From positions 6,463 through 70,462 of the forward strand of contig JAYUQP010000066.1 in NCBI GenBank assembly GCA_043757265.1: 64,000 nt of DNA. Reading direction: 5' to 3'. A program made the position numbers and the translations under genes. The stretch is from JANPLN01 sp043757265 (GTDB lineage Bacteria > Bdellovibrionota > Bdellovibrionia > Bdellovibrionales > JAGQZY01). Below are positions 34,323-42,522 of this stretch, one piece after another. The notes below the pieces were generated by a model, which did no database searches, was not told the DNA's origin, and was given only the letters and a program-made list of their open reading frames with translations. Within the stretch, counting starts at the first letter, position 1; every line of letters starts with the position of its first letter.

Positions 34323-35593
34323 AAGGTGCCTCGGAGGGCGAGTAAAGATTTTTGCAGGCGCTGGTGGGCCTCAAGATTATGAACACGTAAAAACTCTACC
34401 TGCGAAAGCAAGCGCGATGATACACCCAGTGTTTCAAAGTCACGTTCTGCAAATTTTTCTTTGCTCCACATACTCATAAATGATTTACGTGAATGTCCAA
34501 TTAAGAGTGGAATATTGTAAGCGCGAAAAGTCGCTACATTCTGAAGAAGCGACAGCGACTGAAGCGGAGTTTTACCAAAACCAATACCTGGATCGAAAAT
34601 TAATTTTGATGCAAGGTCAGTCGATAGAGTCGACAGCTTTCGATCGAGCCATGCTTTTAATTCAGAGGTGGGGTTTGCATTTGCTTTGAGCGTTGTTTGA
34701 GGATTTGCGGGAACACTCAAAGAGTGCATTAAGATCACACCTTCGTATTCGCAAGCCACCTCTTGCATGCGCGAGGTTTCGAGACCACTTACATCGTTGA
34801 GGATACTAACTTTGTATTGTAACGCCCTTTCCGCCGTTTGCGGGTGACGGGTGTCAATGCTCAATTGGGTAAATGGATACGCACTTCGAGTTTCTTTCCA
34901 TTCGCTCAAGAAGGGCTCTAGCCGCACCCATTCATCCTCGAGCGATACTGGCGTGGCGCCAGGCCGTGTGGACTCGGCGCCGATGTCGAGCACGGCAGGG
35001 TGAAGCTCTAGCAATCGCTTCATCTTTTGCTGTAAGGTTTCTGTCGGCTTGTGATTATCGGCAAACGAATCTGGCGTCACATTTAAAATCGCTGCAAAAG
35101 AGCAAAGTGGATCTTTGAGCTCGCGGTGCTTTTGCACTAACGACAGCGCTGATCCCATCTTTGTATTTTTCAAAAGATGCATCACGGGAGTAACGACGAA
35201 GTTTCGCTTTTCCCAGGACGGATGCGGTATTTGTAATTCAGCACTGCTATAGGTGAGGGGCTCTCCGTTGTTCGTAAACATCAAAATAATATCAATGTCG
35301 AGCGGGCGGGGAGCCCAAGTGGCTCGTTCTGTGCTGCGCCCAGCCGCGATCTCGAGATTGTGAAGCCGCTTAAGCAGAACCCCGGGTAAGAGTTCGGTTT
35401 CTATCAACACAGCTGCGTTTAAAAAAAACTGATACCAAAAATCTGGGGCGTTCTCAGGTAGCAGCGGCGGGTTTTCGTAAAGGGGAGATATTTTTCGAAC
35501 TTTCGCAAATTCCGAAAGTTTCAAGAGCGCGTTTTGCAAAAACGTTTTTCTGGGAGAAAGATTTGATCCCACGGAAAGCACATACTGATTCAT
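34319..35593 (-). CDS. folKP: HPPK-DHPS fusion (folate biosynthesis)
   Basis: 424 residues joining two enzymes. Residues 1-150 are HPPK (VLSVGSNLSPRKTFLQNAL, FLNAAVLIET, APRPLDIDIILM and the HPSWEKRNFVVTP end). Residues 165-424 are dihydropteroate synthase (FAAILNVTPDSFADN, DIGAESTRPGATPVS, LSIDTRHP, SILNDVSGLE, IFDPGIGFGKT, LLIGHSRKSF). Separate folK and folP genes are the norm in bacteria; fusions are better known in fungi, plants and some bacteria. Both stops overlap neighbours by 4 nt, so the three fol genes are translationally coupled. Confidence 0.93.
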   Translation of the reverse strand: MNQYVLSVGSNLSPRKTFLQNALLKLSEFAKVRKISPLYENPPLLPENAPDFWYQFFLNAAVLIETELLPGVLLKRLHNLEIAAGRSTERATWAPRPLDIDIILMFTNNGEPLTYSSAELQIPHPSWEKRNFVVTPVMHLLKNTKMGSALSLVQKHRELKDPLCSFAAILNVTPDSFADNHKPTETLQQKMKRLLELHPAVLDIGAESTRPGATPVSLEDEWVRLEPFLSEWKETRSAYPFTQLSIDTRHPQTAERALQYKVSILNDVSGLETSRMQEVACEYEGVILMHSLSVPANPQTTLKANANPTSELKAWLDRKLSTLSTDLASKLIFDPGIGFGKTPLQSLSLLQNVATFRAYNIPLLIGHSRKSFMSMWSKEKFAERDFETLGVSSRLLSQVEFLRVHNLEAHQRLQKSLLALRGTL

Positions 35594-35970
35594 ATTTTAG
35601 ATTCTATGACAAAGACAGATCCCGCAACGATCTCCTTAATCGGAGGGCGTTGCTTGGTCAGCGTGGTGATCAGTTGTGAATTTTTTAAACATTTCCATTT
35701 TTTTAAATATTTTTGCAAATCCCGGTGAGATTGAAAACATAAGTGCTCAATCGTCGCATACTGCTTTCGGGCAAAGGTTTTTTGCGCCACACCCGACATC
35801 TCCGCGTAACAGGGCCCATCGTCGATAGAGTCCGACGTGAGCATGCGCGGCGTTTTAGCAAAGTGAATTTCGATGCAGAGTTGAACCTGCTGTTTGCGAG
35901 CCCGCTCTTCAGCCGAACAACCCAAGTGTACACTTCCAGCAATTGCCGGAATTTTAAGCGCAGTTTTCAT
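35590..35970 (-). CDS. folB: dihydroneopterin aldolase-like protein
   Basis: 126 residues. SVHLGCSAEERARKQQVQLCIEIHF matches the FolB start (conserved Glu in EER), followed by DSIDDGPCYAEM, the YATIEHLCFQ helix and the TKQRPPIKEI strand, where Lys is the catalytic residue. The sequence is divergent, so the context as first gene of a fol operon is important. GGGGGGG lies directly before the ATG. FolE is not in the window. Confidence 0.85.
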   Translation of the reverse strand: MKTALKIPAIAGSVHLGCSAEERARKQQVQLCIEIHFAKTPRMLTSDSIDDGPCYAEMSGVAQKTFARKQYATIEHLCFQSHRDLQKYLKKWKCLKNSQLITTLTKQRPPIKEIVAGSVFVIESKI

Positions 35971-35996
35971 CCCCCCCGTTTATCAAACTCCCTCTC

Positions 35997-36134
35997 ATTT
36001 AGGTACGCCGTTCCTTTTCTTGAATGCCAGCGTCATTTTCGGATATCTATGAATGCATAGTCCAGATGAATTTGAATTCCTCCGATCACCGTTATTGACG
36101 CTAGTATCTAAGAAAAGGAACGGCGTACCTAAAT
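35997..36134. repeat. MITE-like element with 25-bp terminal inverted repeats
   Basis: 138 bp bounded by perfect 25-bp inverted repeats that begin ATTTAGGTACGCCGTTCC; after a 7-bp mismatch the arms resume with AGCGTCA, and about 46 bp per side is related. It carries no open frame. The ends contain the GGTACG..GTTCC word. No clear target-site duplication is seen. It sits between the divergent folB and pyk genes. Confidence 0.75.
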
Positions 36135-36176
36135 GCCGTCCGCCATGCCTTTTTATGACGCGAGGGTTAACTATCC

Positions 36177-36189
36177 GGTACGACGTACC
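36177..36189. promoter_or_regulatory. 13-bp perfect palindrome upstream of pyk
   Basis: GGTACGACGTACC, 33 bp before the pyk ATG. Could be an operator or a remnant of the GTAC-core repeat family seen at 32070 and 35997. Confidence 0.35.
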
Positions 36190-36221
36190 TTTTGGAAAGG
36201 GTTCCACGTACTCTTGAGACT

Positions 36222-37697
36222 ATGTTAGCGAAAAGAAAAACCAAAATTGTTGCAACCATTGGACCTGCCTCTGAAAGCGAAGAGATGCTTAAAAAATGCA
36301 TCATGGCGGGGATGAATGTCGCTCGGCTCAATTTCAGCCACGGCGATCACGCACAACACGAAAAGGTGATTAAAACGATTCATAAACTGTCTGAGACTTT
36401 AAAAGCCCCGGTGGCGCTGTTGCAGGATTTGCAAGGGCCTAAGGTTCGGGTTGGCAAAATCAAAGATATTTTGCTCAAAGACGGCGACGAGGTGACCATC
36501 GTTGGTAACCTTGAAGCTTCTGGTAAAAATACAATCCCCATCGATATTCAAAACCTACACCAATACATCCGCGTCGGCGACTCAGTTCTTATCGACGATG
36601 GACTGATTGAACTTCGCGCAAAAAAAATTCAAAAAACTCAAGTGATCTGTGAAGTGGTCCATGGCGGTACTGTTCGCAATCGCAAGGGCGTGAACTTGCC
36701 GCAAACATCCTTGCCCATGAGTAGTTTGACCGAAAAAGATTTGGCCGATCTTAAGTTTGGACTTACAAAAGGTATAGATTATGTGGCCCTGAGTTTTGTT
36801 CGTCAGGCCAGAGATATCGTTGAGCTAAAAAAGCTTCTTAAAAAATCGCCCAATCCCATTCGCGTGATTGCAAAGATCGAGATGGCCGAGGCCATCGAGC
36901 ACTTAGAAAGTATTATCGAAGTGAGCGATGCGGTCATGGTGGCACGAGGAGATCTAGCTGTTGAGGTGGGCCAAACCCGCCTGGCCGGTTTGCAAAAAAA
37001 AATCATCACAATGTGCAACGAGATGGGCCGACCCGTGATTACAGCCACCCAAATGCTCGAAAGCATGAAGGACAATCCACGACCCACGCGAGCGGAAATC
37101 ACCGACGTGGTCAATGCTGTGCTCGATGGATCCGACGCGCTGATGCTTTCCGCAGAATCGGCGAGCGGAAAATATCCCGCCCAGGCCATTCGCACCATGC
37201 ATGATTTAATTATGGAAGTTGAAAAGGAAGAAGACGAAATTTACCACAAAATAAATTTAGATAGCAAAATCGATGAGATTCCTGAAGCCATTGCGGTGGG
37301 GGCGTCTCTATGCGCGCTCACTCTCGGTGCTAGCGTGATTGTATGTCTCTCAACGACGGGTAAGACAGCACGTTTGATATCTCGTTTTCGACCAAAGGCA
37401 AGTTTGGTGGCTGCGACCGATGAAGCGCATACGCTTCGTAGCCTCGAACTTTGTTGGGGAGTGCAAACACTTCCGATCAAGCACTTTCATATGAATGATG
37501 AGCTGATGGATGAGCTTGAGCGTTTGTTACTTTCCCATGGTCTCGTAAAACCTGGTGACAAGGTTGTAATCACTTTAGGCATGCCAGTTCAAAAGGGGAA
37601 CAAAACAAATTCCCTTCGCGTTTTTACGGTGGGCGAAGCCAAAAAAGGCAAGGGCTCAGTAAGTAAGCCCCTGCGCTATCAAGTCTTCCCGTTCTAA
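36222..37697 (+). CDS. pyk: pyruvate kinase
   Basis: 491 residues. N-terminal KTKIVATIGPASES, MNVARLNFSHGDH, the active-site VIAKIEMAEAIEHL and DAVMVARGDLAVEVG, VITATQMLESM, and the C-terminal allosteric domain (SVIVCLSTTGKTARLISRFRP). It makes pyruvate and ATP from phosphoenolpyruvate and ADP. The ATG at 36222 (MLAKRKTK) is the conserved start; an earlier in-frame start falls in the palindrome region. No good Shine-Dalgarno is visible. Its stop overlaps that of the convergent acyl-CoA dehydrogenase by 4 nt. Confidence 0.97.
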   Translation: MLAKRKTKIVATIGPASESEEMLKKCIMAGMNVARLNFSHGDHAQHEKVIKTIHKLSETLKAPVALLQDLQGPKVRVGKIKDILLKDGDEVTIVGNLEASGKNTIPIDIQNLHQYIRVGDSVLIDDGLIELRAKKIQKTQVICEVVHGGTVRNRKGVNLPQTSLPMSSLTEKDLADLKFGLTKGIDYVALSFVRQARDIVELKKLLKKSPNPIRVIAKIEMAEAIEHLESIIEVSDAVMVARGDLAVEVGQTRLAGLQKKIITMCNEMGRPVITATQMLESMKDNPRPTRAEITDVVNAVLDGSDALMLSAESASGKYPAQAIRTMHDLIMEVEKEEDEIYHKINLDSKIDEIPEAIAVGASLCALTLGASVIVCLSTTGKTARLISRFRPKASLVAATDEAHTLRSLELCWGVQTLPIKHFHMNDELMDELERLLLSHGLVKPGDKVVITLGMPVQKGNKTNSLRVFTVGEAKKGKGSVSKPLRYQVFPF

Positions 37698-38854
37698 GAA
37701 AGTTCCATTTTAGCTATGGTTTGTAGCTGCATGTTGCTAGTGCCTTCGTAAATTTGGCCGATTTTAGCGTCGCGCCAGAATTTTTCGACTGGATACTCAG
37801 TTGTAAATCCGTTTCCGCCAAAAAGATCAATCGCCATCGACGTGATTTTTTCCGCAGCACGCGAAGAAAATAATTTTGCAAAAGCGGCTTCTTTAATAAA
37901 ATCTTTGCCAGAATCTTTTAGGCGGGCGGCGTTGTACACCAGCACGCGGGACGCCTCAAGCTGGGTGCGCATTTCGGCCAACTGAAATTGAACAGCCTGG
38001 AGTTCGGAAAGTTTTTTACCAAATTGCTCACGCGTTTGAATGTAACCTTTGGCAGCCTCGTAAGCTCCTTGAGAAACTCCAACCATTTGTGCACCAATTC
38101 CGATGCGCCCTTCGTTGAGAGTTTCGATGGCTATTTTGTAACCTTTGCCAACTTCGCCGAGAATGTTTTCTTTTGGCACTTCGCAGTTTTCAAACAGAAG
38201 CTCGCACGTGGAGCTTGCGCGAATTCCTACCTTGTCTTCTTTTTTTCCAACAGTGAAACCCTTGAATCCTTTTTCAACGATAAAAGCCGTAATTCCTTTG
38301 TAACCCTTTGCAGGATCAAGGTTGGCAAAGCAGATAAACAGGTTCGCTTCTTTACCATTCGTTATCCAAAGCTTATGACCGTTTAGGACGAATTTATCTC
38401 CTTTATCTTCAGCGCGAAGCTTTAGCGCGAAAGCATCAGAGCCCGAAACACTTTCGGAGAGAGCATAGGCGCCCACCCATTCTTTAGCCAGTCGTGGTAG
38501 ATATTTTTCTTTGATGCCAGAAGAGCCCCACTTGAGAAGAGCGTTTGTAACAAGTGTGTTTTGCACATCGAGAAGAACGCTGACGGAGGCGTCCACTCGG
38601 GCGATCTCTTCCACCGCGATACATGCCATGGTGAAAGAGCCTCCAGCGCCGCCGTAGTTTTCAGGCGTTTCGATACCCATCACACCCATTTCGAACAATT
38701 GTTTCACGATGTCCGGATCCATCTGCTGTTCGCTGTCCATTTTATGTACTTTTGGTTTTATTTCAGATTCTGCAAACTCACGAATCGCGTGACGAAAGGC
38801 TGTTTCATCATCAGTAAAATCAGTTGAAGCATAACGAATTTCAGTCGTTGACAT
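37694..38854 (-). CDS. acyl-CoA dehydrogenase
   Basis: 386 residues, FAD-dependent. Signatures: GAYALSESVSGSDAFALK (flavin contact), EGRIGIGAQMVGVSQGAYE, REQFGKKLSELQAVQFQLA and the late LFGGNGFTTEYPVEKFWRDAKI with YEGTSNMQL, where Glu is the catalytic base of short/branched-chain members. It oxidises acyl-CoA in beta-oxidation, matching fadD in this window. Start at 38854 (MSTTEIRYAS) has GAGGAGG upstream; an earlier in-frame start is not needed. Confidence 0.95.
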   Translation of the reverse strand: MSTTEIRYASTDFTDDETAFRHAIREFAESEIKPKVHKMDSEQQMDPDIVKQLFEMGVMGIETPENYGGAGGSFTMACIAVEEIARVDASVSVLLDVQNTLVTNALLKWGSSGIKEKYLPRLAKEWVGAYALSESVSGSDAFALKLRAEDKGDKFVLNGHKLWITNGKEANLFICFANLDPAKGYKGITAFIVEKGFKGFTVGKKEDKVGIRASSTCELLFENCEVPKENILGEVGKGYKIAIETLNEGRIGIGAQMVGVSQGAYEAAKGYIQTREQFGKKLSELQAVQFQLAEMRTQLEASRVLVYNAARLKDSGKDFIKEAAFAKLFSSRAAEKITSMAIDLFGGNGFTTEYPVEKFWRDAKIGQIYEGTSNMQLQTIAKMELS

Positions 38855-38929
38855 AGGACCTCCTCGGAAAACCGTCATCCTAATGAAATCGACTGCTGTT
38901 GGCAATGATGCATATTAACAAAAACTTTA

Positions 38930-39076
38930 TTGACCAAACCTAATTGGCTGGATGAAAATCTGATTTTACGGGCGCGAGCGGCGGTTTTACTGCAGGCGTT
39001 TTTGCGCAAAAATAAGCAGGATAGTCAGAAAAAGATGAACGAATTTCTCGAACGTTTTACAAAGAGTCTGGTTTAA
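38930..39076 (+). CDS. 48-residue protein coupled to the permease gene
   Basis: A TTG-started frame reads MTKPNWLDENLILRARAAVL and ends NEFLERFTKSLV. Its TAA shares the last A with the ATG of the permease gene (TAATG), the classic coupling arrangement. Codon use looks like real coding, and the product is a charged, mostly helical cytoplasmic peptide. No ribosome binding site is seen before the TTG. No family recognised. It may be an accessory or leader peptide for the permease. Confidence 0.5.
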   Translation: MTKPNWLDENLILRARAAVLLQAFLRKNKQDSQKKMNEFLERFTKSLV

Positions 39077-40101
39077 TGTCGAATGGGCATCATCACGAAG
39101 ACCATTGCCATGCACCCCACAAAAAAGATTGGCTGTACATTGCAAGTCTGTCGATTGTGGCAACCACCTACGGCCTGCATCTTTTGCAGTTCAATGCGGG
39201 CTTCACTTGGCTTTCGACGTTTCAGCACAAAACCTTTGAGCTGATGAACGACATGTGGTGGGGAATTGCCATTAGCATTATGGCGGTGGGCGTGCTCGGA
39301 AAAATTCCTCGCGAAATGGTGATGATGTACTTCGGTTCAAAGTCTCGCATGGGTGGACTGTTCAAAGCAACCATGGCGGGGACGCTGTTTGATCTTTGCA
39401 ATCATGGGATTCTCCTAATTGCTGCTAAAATCTATGAGCGAGGGGCAAGTCTTGGGCAAACCATTGCTTTTTTGATAGCCAGCCCATGGAATTCATTTTC
39501 GCTAACGTTAATTCTCTACAGCCTCGTTGGCGGGAATCTCACGCTGTATTTTTTAGTGATGTCCATGGTCATCGCCATTTTAACCGGATGGATTTTTGAC
39601 GAACTCGTATCTAGGGGACTGTTGCCACCCAATCCAAACGCCTTCCAGGGAGCGCATCTTACCTCTCCCCCCTTTAAAATCGAGTGGAGCAAAGCGTACT
39701 TTATTTCAATTTTGAAAGCTGGATTTAGCGAATCGAAGATGATTCTCAAGTGGATTTTGGTTGGAACAATTTTGTCGGCGCTCGTAGCCACTTTCGTGCC
39801 ACCTGAGATTTTCATAGAATACTTCGGGCCCACTTTCAAAGGCGTTTTAGCGACTTTGGCTGCAGCCACGGGCCTTGAAGTGTGCTCCGAGGGCTCGGTG
39901 CCGCTCGCCGCAGACTTGGTGCGCGTGGCCCATGCTCCTGGCAACGCATTTATATTTTTAATGGCAGGTGTGGCCACAGATTTTACTGAGTTTTTAGTTC
40001 TTCGCCAAACGACAAAATCATGGAAAATAGCTGCACTGGTTCCCCTTATAACAGTGCCGCAAATTCTAGTGCTCGGCTGGTTGCTCAATATTTGGTTTTA
40101 A
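39076..40101 (+). CDS. ArsP/YraQ-like (PF03773-type) permease with His-rich N-terminus
   Basis: 341 residues and about eight to nine membrane segments. The N-terminus MSNGHHHEDHCHAPHKK is a potential metal-binding tail. Inside are two related halves with short polar motifs: GTLFDLCNHGILL in the first and GLEVCSEGSVPLAADL in the second, and GVATDFTEF, as in the predicted permease family that includes ArsP and Cu/Zn-type transporters. Metal or metalloid export is the best guess; the substrate cannot be named. It overlaps the 48-codon gene by one base. Confidence 0.75.
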   Translation: MSNGHHHEDHCHAPHKKDWLYIASLSIVATTYGLHLLQFNAGFTWLSTFQHKTFELMNDMWWGIAISIMAVGVLGKIPREMVMMYFGSKSRMGGLFKATMAGTLFDLCNHGILLIAAKIYERGASLGQTIAFLIASPWNSFSLTLILYSLVGGNLTLYFLVMSMVIAILTGWIFDELVSRGLLPPNPNAFQGAHLTSPPFKIEWSKAYFISILKAGFSESKMILKWILVGTILSALVATFVPPEIFIEYFGPTFKGVLATLAAATGLEVCSEGSVPLAADLVRVAHAPGNAFIFLMAGVATDFTEFLVLRQTTKSWKIAALVPLITVPQILVLGWLLNIWF

Positions 40102-40207
40102 GGGTTTTGTGTTTGGGGTTTGTAAAATCTATCACTGAAATCCTAAAAGGTTGTTTCCTATTTCCCGTTGGTTAAAGTGCGGCCACAACAAACACAAAGG
40201 AGAATCT

Positions 40208-40582
40208 ATGAATCGCATGTTTAGCTTAATGTTTTTAGTTCTAACTGTGAGCTCTCAAGCTATGGCTTGGACAATCAGCTGCACCAATGGAGATTTTGAG
40301 AAAATGGGTGATGGGTTTTATCAAATTGATATTCTTGAGGACGGAATCGAATTTATGCCGTACGAAACCGGTTTTACTTTGGATGCAGCTGACGTCATCT
40401 ATAGTGCTGGTACTTTTTCTATCCTCAACAAAGACGTCACTAAGTCTTCCGAGGGCACTGAGTGGAAGGCGAACATCGATGCTATCCTAGTTCTTAGTGA
40501 GGACAATACAAAACTAAATGTAGCTATTAGCGATGATAATTCTGCATTTAAAACTTACGAAATGACTTGCACACAAAAATAG
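40208..40582 (+). CDS. small secreted protein of unknown function
   Basis: 124 residues from the ATG at 40208, with AAAGGAG 6 nt upstream. Signal peptide MNRMFSLMFLVLTVSSQAMA; the mature part begins WTISCTNGDFEKMGDGFYQI and ends YEMTCTQK, so one Cys near each end could form a disulphide closing a small beta-rich domain. Comparable in style to the secreted protein at 23260. No domain recognised. Confidence 0.7.
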   Translation: MNRMFSLMFLVLTVSSQAMAWTISCTNGDFEKMGDGFYQIDILEDGIEFMPYETGFTLDAADVIYSAGTFSILNKDVTKSSEGTEWKANIDAILVLSEDNTKLNVAISDDNSAFKTYEMTCTQK

Positions 40583-40921
40583 TGCGTTTTGTTTTCGGTG
40601 GATCTGCTGAGGCCTTTTTGGAGGCCTCAAGATTCCCAAATCCTCGTAAAAAAAGCTGTCATTGTTTAGCAAGTCTCGTGATGAGTGACTGCATTTTTGC
40701 ACAAATAGGGATTAACGACCGAAACAGCATTCGAATAAGGGAATTTTTACTGATCCTCGACGGAGATGATTCCTTCCCAGTTGGCTTTGCAAGGAAATGC
40801 ACAACGCTACCTTTCGAGAGACCAACGGTTCATGTTGAGAAAACAGGCATTCAGACCTTGGCAGATTCACCAATGCATTGCCTTCTGGACAGACTCTTCA
40901 TATTTGTTTTACAGTCTTGGT
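40583..40921. other. intergenic region with a hairpin and a promoter
   Basis: 339 bp. TGAGGCC (40608-40614) pairs with GGCCTCA (40623-40629) and may end the preceding gene, although no T tract follows. At the other end TGGACA (40886-40891), an 18-bp spacer, TACAGT (40910-40915) and 6 nt lead to the protease ATG, a leaderless layout. Frames through the middle show no protein-like features. Confidence 0.5.
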
Positions 40922-41572
40922 ATGTTCACACCAGATAAAATTGTCGACGTCATTACCTTCTACATTCCATTTCTATTCGCACTGTGCTTTCACGAATACG
41001 CGCATGGATGGACGGCGCAAAGGCTTGGCGACAACACTGCAAAGGTGATGGGGCGCCTTACACTTAATCCCATGGTGCACATCGATTGGGTTGGAACTGT
41101 TCTTTTACCAATCATGGCGATTCTGATGCCGGGTCTTCCCTTGTTCGGTTGGGCAAAGCCAGTGCCGGTAAATGCCCGCAATTTAAAAAATCCACGAAAC
41201 GGCATGTTTTGGGTGGCGCTTGCGGGGCCCATGTCTAATGTTTTGTTGTTCACCATTGGATTAGCATTCTTAGCTGTTCTTTTAAAACAGAGTCAGTTTG
41301 TTCCCTCATTGCAGATGCAAAAAATGATCTACACTTTTTTAGCTTTGAATCTTTACCTCGCGTTTTTCAACCTTCTCCCCATTCATCCGCTGGATGGTGG
41401 AAAGGTGCTCGCACGCTTTTTACCTCTTAAATGGGACTTATGGTTAGAAAGCAAACAGGACATCATGCAGTGGAGTTTGCTGCTTTTGGTCATTTTCGGG
41501 GGCCTGCGTATATTGGCGTTGCCTGTGAACTGGATTCTAGTGGAAGCTGTTAGCTTGGTGGAGCGCTTATGA
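40922..41572 (+). CDS. site-2 protease family (M50) intramembrane metalloprotease
   Basis: 216 residues, all membrane segments. HExxH is present as FHEYAHGWTAQRLGD, with NPMVHIDWVGTVLLP and the second zinc site NLLPIHPLDGGKVLARF. This is the short YwhC/Rv2869-unlike group without PDZ domain, commonly found next to scpA and scpB. The ATG at 40922 is preferred: it is where family similarity starts and a promoter ends 6 nt before it. The stop overlaps the scpA start by 4 nt (ATGA). Confidence 0.92.
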   Translation: MFTPDKIVDVITFYIPFLFALCFHEYAHGWTAQRLGDNTAKVMGRLTLNPMVHIDWVGTVLLPIMAILMPGLPLFGWAKPVPVNARNLKNPRNGMFWVALAGPMSNVLLFTIGLAFLAVLLKQSQFVPSLQMQKMIYTFLALNLYLAFFNLLPIHPLDGGKVLARFLPLKWDLWLESKQDIMQWSLLLLVIFGGLRILALPVNWILVEAVSLVERL

Positions 41573-42522
41573 GCATAGAAATTCACTTACCCCATTTTGA
41601 AGGTCCTCTTCCGCTTCTTCTTTATCTCATCAGAAAAGAAGAAATGGATATTTTCGATATTAATATCTACCAAATCACCACGCAGTACATGGAATACATC
41701 CGCCGGATGAAAGAGTTGGATCTGGAGACCGCCGGTGATTTTGTCGCCATGGCCGCCACATTAATTCAAATCAAATCGCAAATGCTCCTTCCTCAATACA
41801 ACGAAAACGGCGATCTCCTTGAAATCGAAGATCCACGAAAAGAACTGGTCAATCGACTTTTGGAATATCAGCGATTTCAGGATGCTGGAAAGCAGCTGTA
41901 CGCAAAACCGCTTCTTGGCCGGGACCTATGGATTCGCGGTGTGCGGGAAGAGCTTCCGCAGGACGAAGATGAATCCGACATCATCATCGAAGACGGTGGT
42001 TTGTTCTCCTTGATTTCCCATTACCGACGAGCGATCCGAAATATTAAAAAAACAGTCCATCGTGTGGCACTCAAAGCCAAATCGGTTGCCGCACAAATTA
42101 TGCTCATCAAAGATCGTTTGATCGTTGGGCAGCAAGTAGTACTTCGAGATCTTGTGAATAAGGCCGAGGACTTTCGCAGCGAAACGCTGATTACGTTTTT
42201 AGCTGCACTTGAACTTGGTAAAATGGGCTTAGTTACCGTTTTTCAGGCGGAAGTGTACGGAGATATCTATGTGACCGCAAAGCGGACTATCGATGCGAGC
42301 ATGCTCGAGCGGGTGCAGGAATACAATTCGTTGGACGCGGAGCAAGTGGCCGAACAGATCTTTGAACAGGCCCAAGATGATGCCGCAGCGGAAATACCTA
42401 AAGTGAGTTTGGATACGGAAGAGACAGATCAAAATGCTGTTGTGCCGGCAAGCGCCGCCACCGATGAAGACATTTTGCAAGCTGAGCAAGAATTAAATAT
42501 TGAGAGGGATGCTGATGTTTGA
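41569..42522 (+). CDS. scpA: segregation and condensation protein A
   Basis: Kleisin subunit of the SMC-ScpAB condensin complex. 317 residues. The N-terminal domain (IHLPHFEGPLPLLLYLIRKEEMDIFDI) binds the SMC neck, the middle (ETAGDFVAMAATLIQIKSQMLLP) is the helical linker, and the winged helix (LVNKAEDFRSETLITFLAALELGKMGLVTVFQ) binds the SMC head. About 45 extra acidic residues follow the winged helix. It overlaps the protease gene before it and scpB after it. Confidence 0.95.
   Translation: MSIEIHLPHFEGPLPLLLYLIRKEEMDIFDINIYQITTQYMEYIRRMKELDLETAGDFVAMAATLIQIKSQMLLPQYNENGDLLEIEDPRKELVNRLLEYQRFQDAGKQLYAKPLLGRDLWIRGVREELPQDEDESDIIIEDGGLFSLISHYRRAIRNIKKTVHRVALKAKSVAAQIMLIKDRLIVGQQVVLRDLVNKAEDFRSETLITFLAALELGKMGLVTVFQAEVYGDIYVTAKRTIDASMLERVQEYNSLDAEQVAEQIFEQAQDDAAAEIPKVSLDTEETDQNAVVPASAATDEDILQAEQELNIERDADV

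Noticed and set aside
40567..40938. 123-codon plus-strand frame between the secreted protein and S2P genes
   Set aside because: Low complexity is absent but no family, no ribosome binding site, and it overlaps the end of one gene and the promoter of the next.
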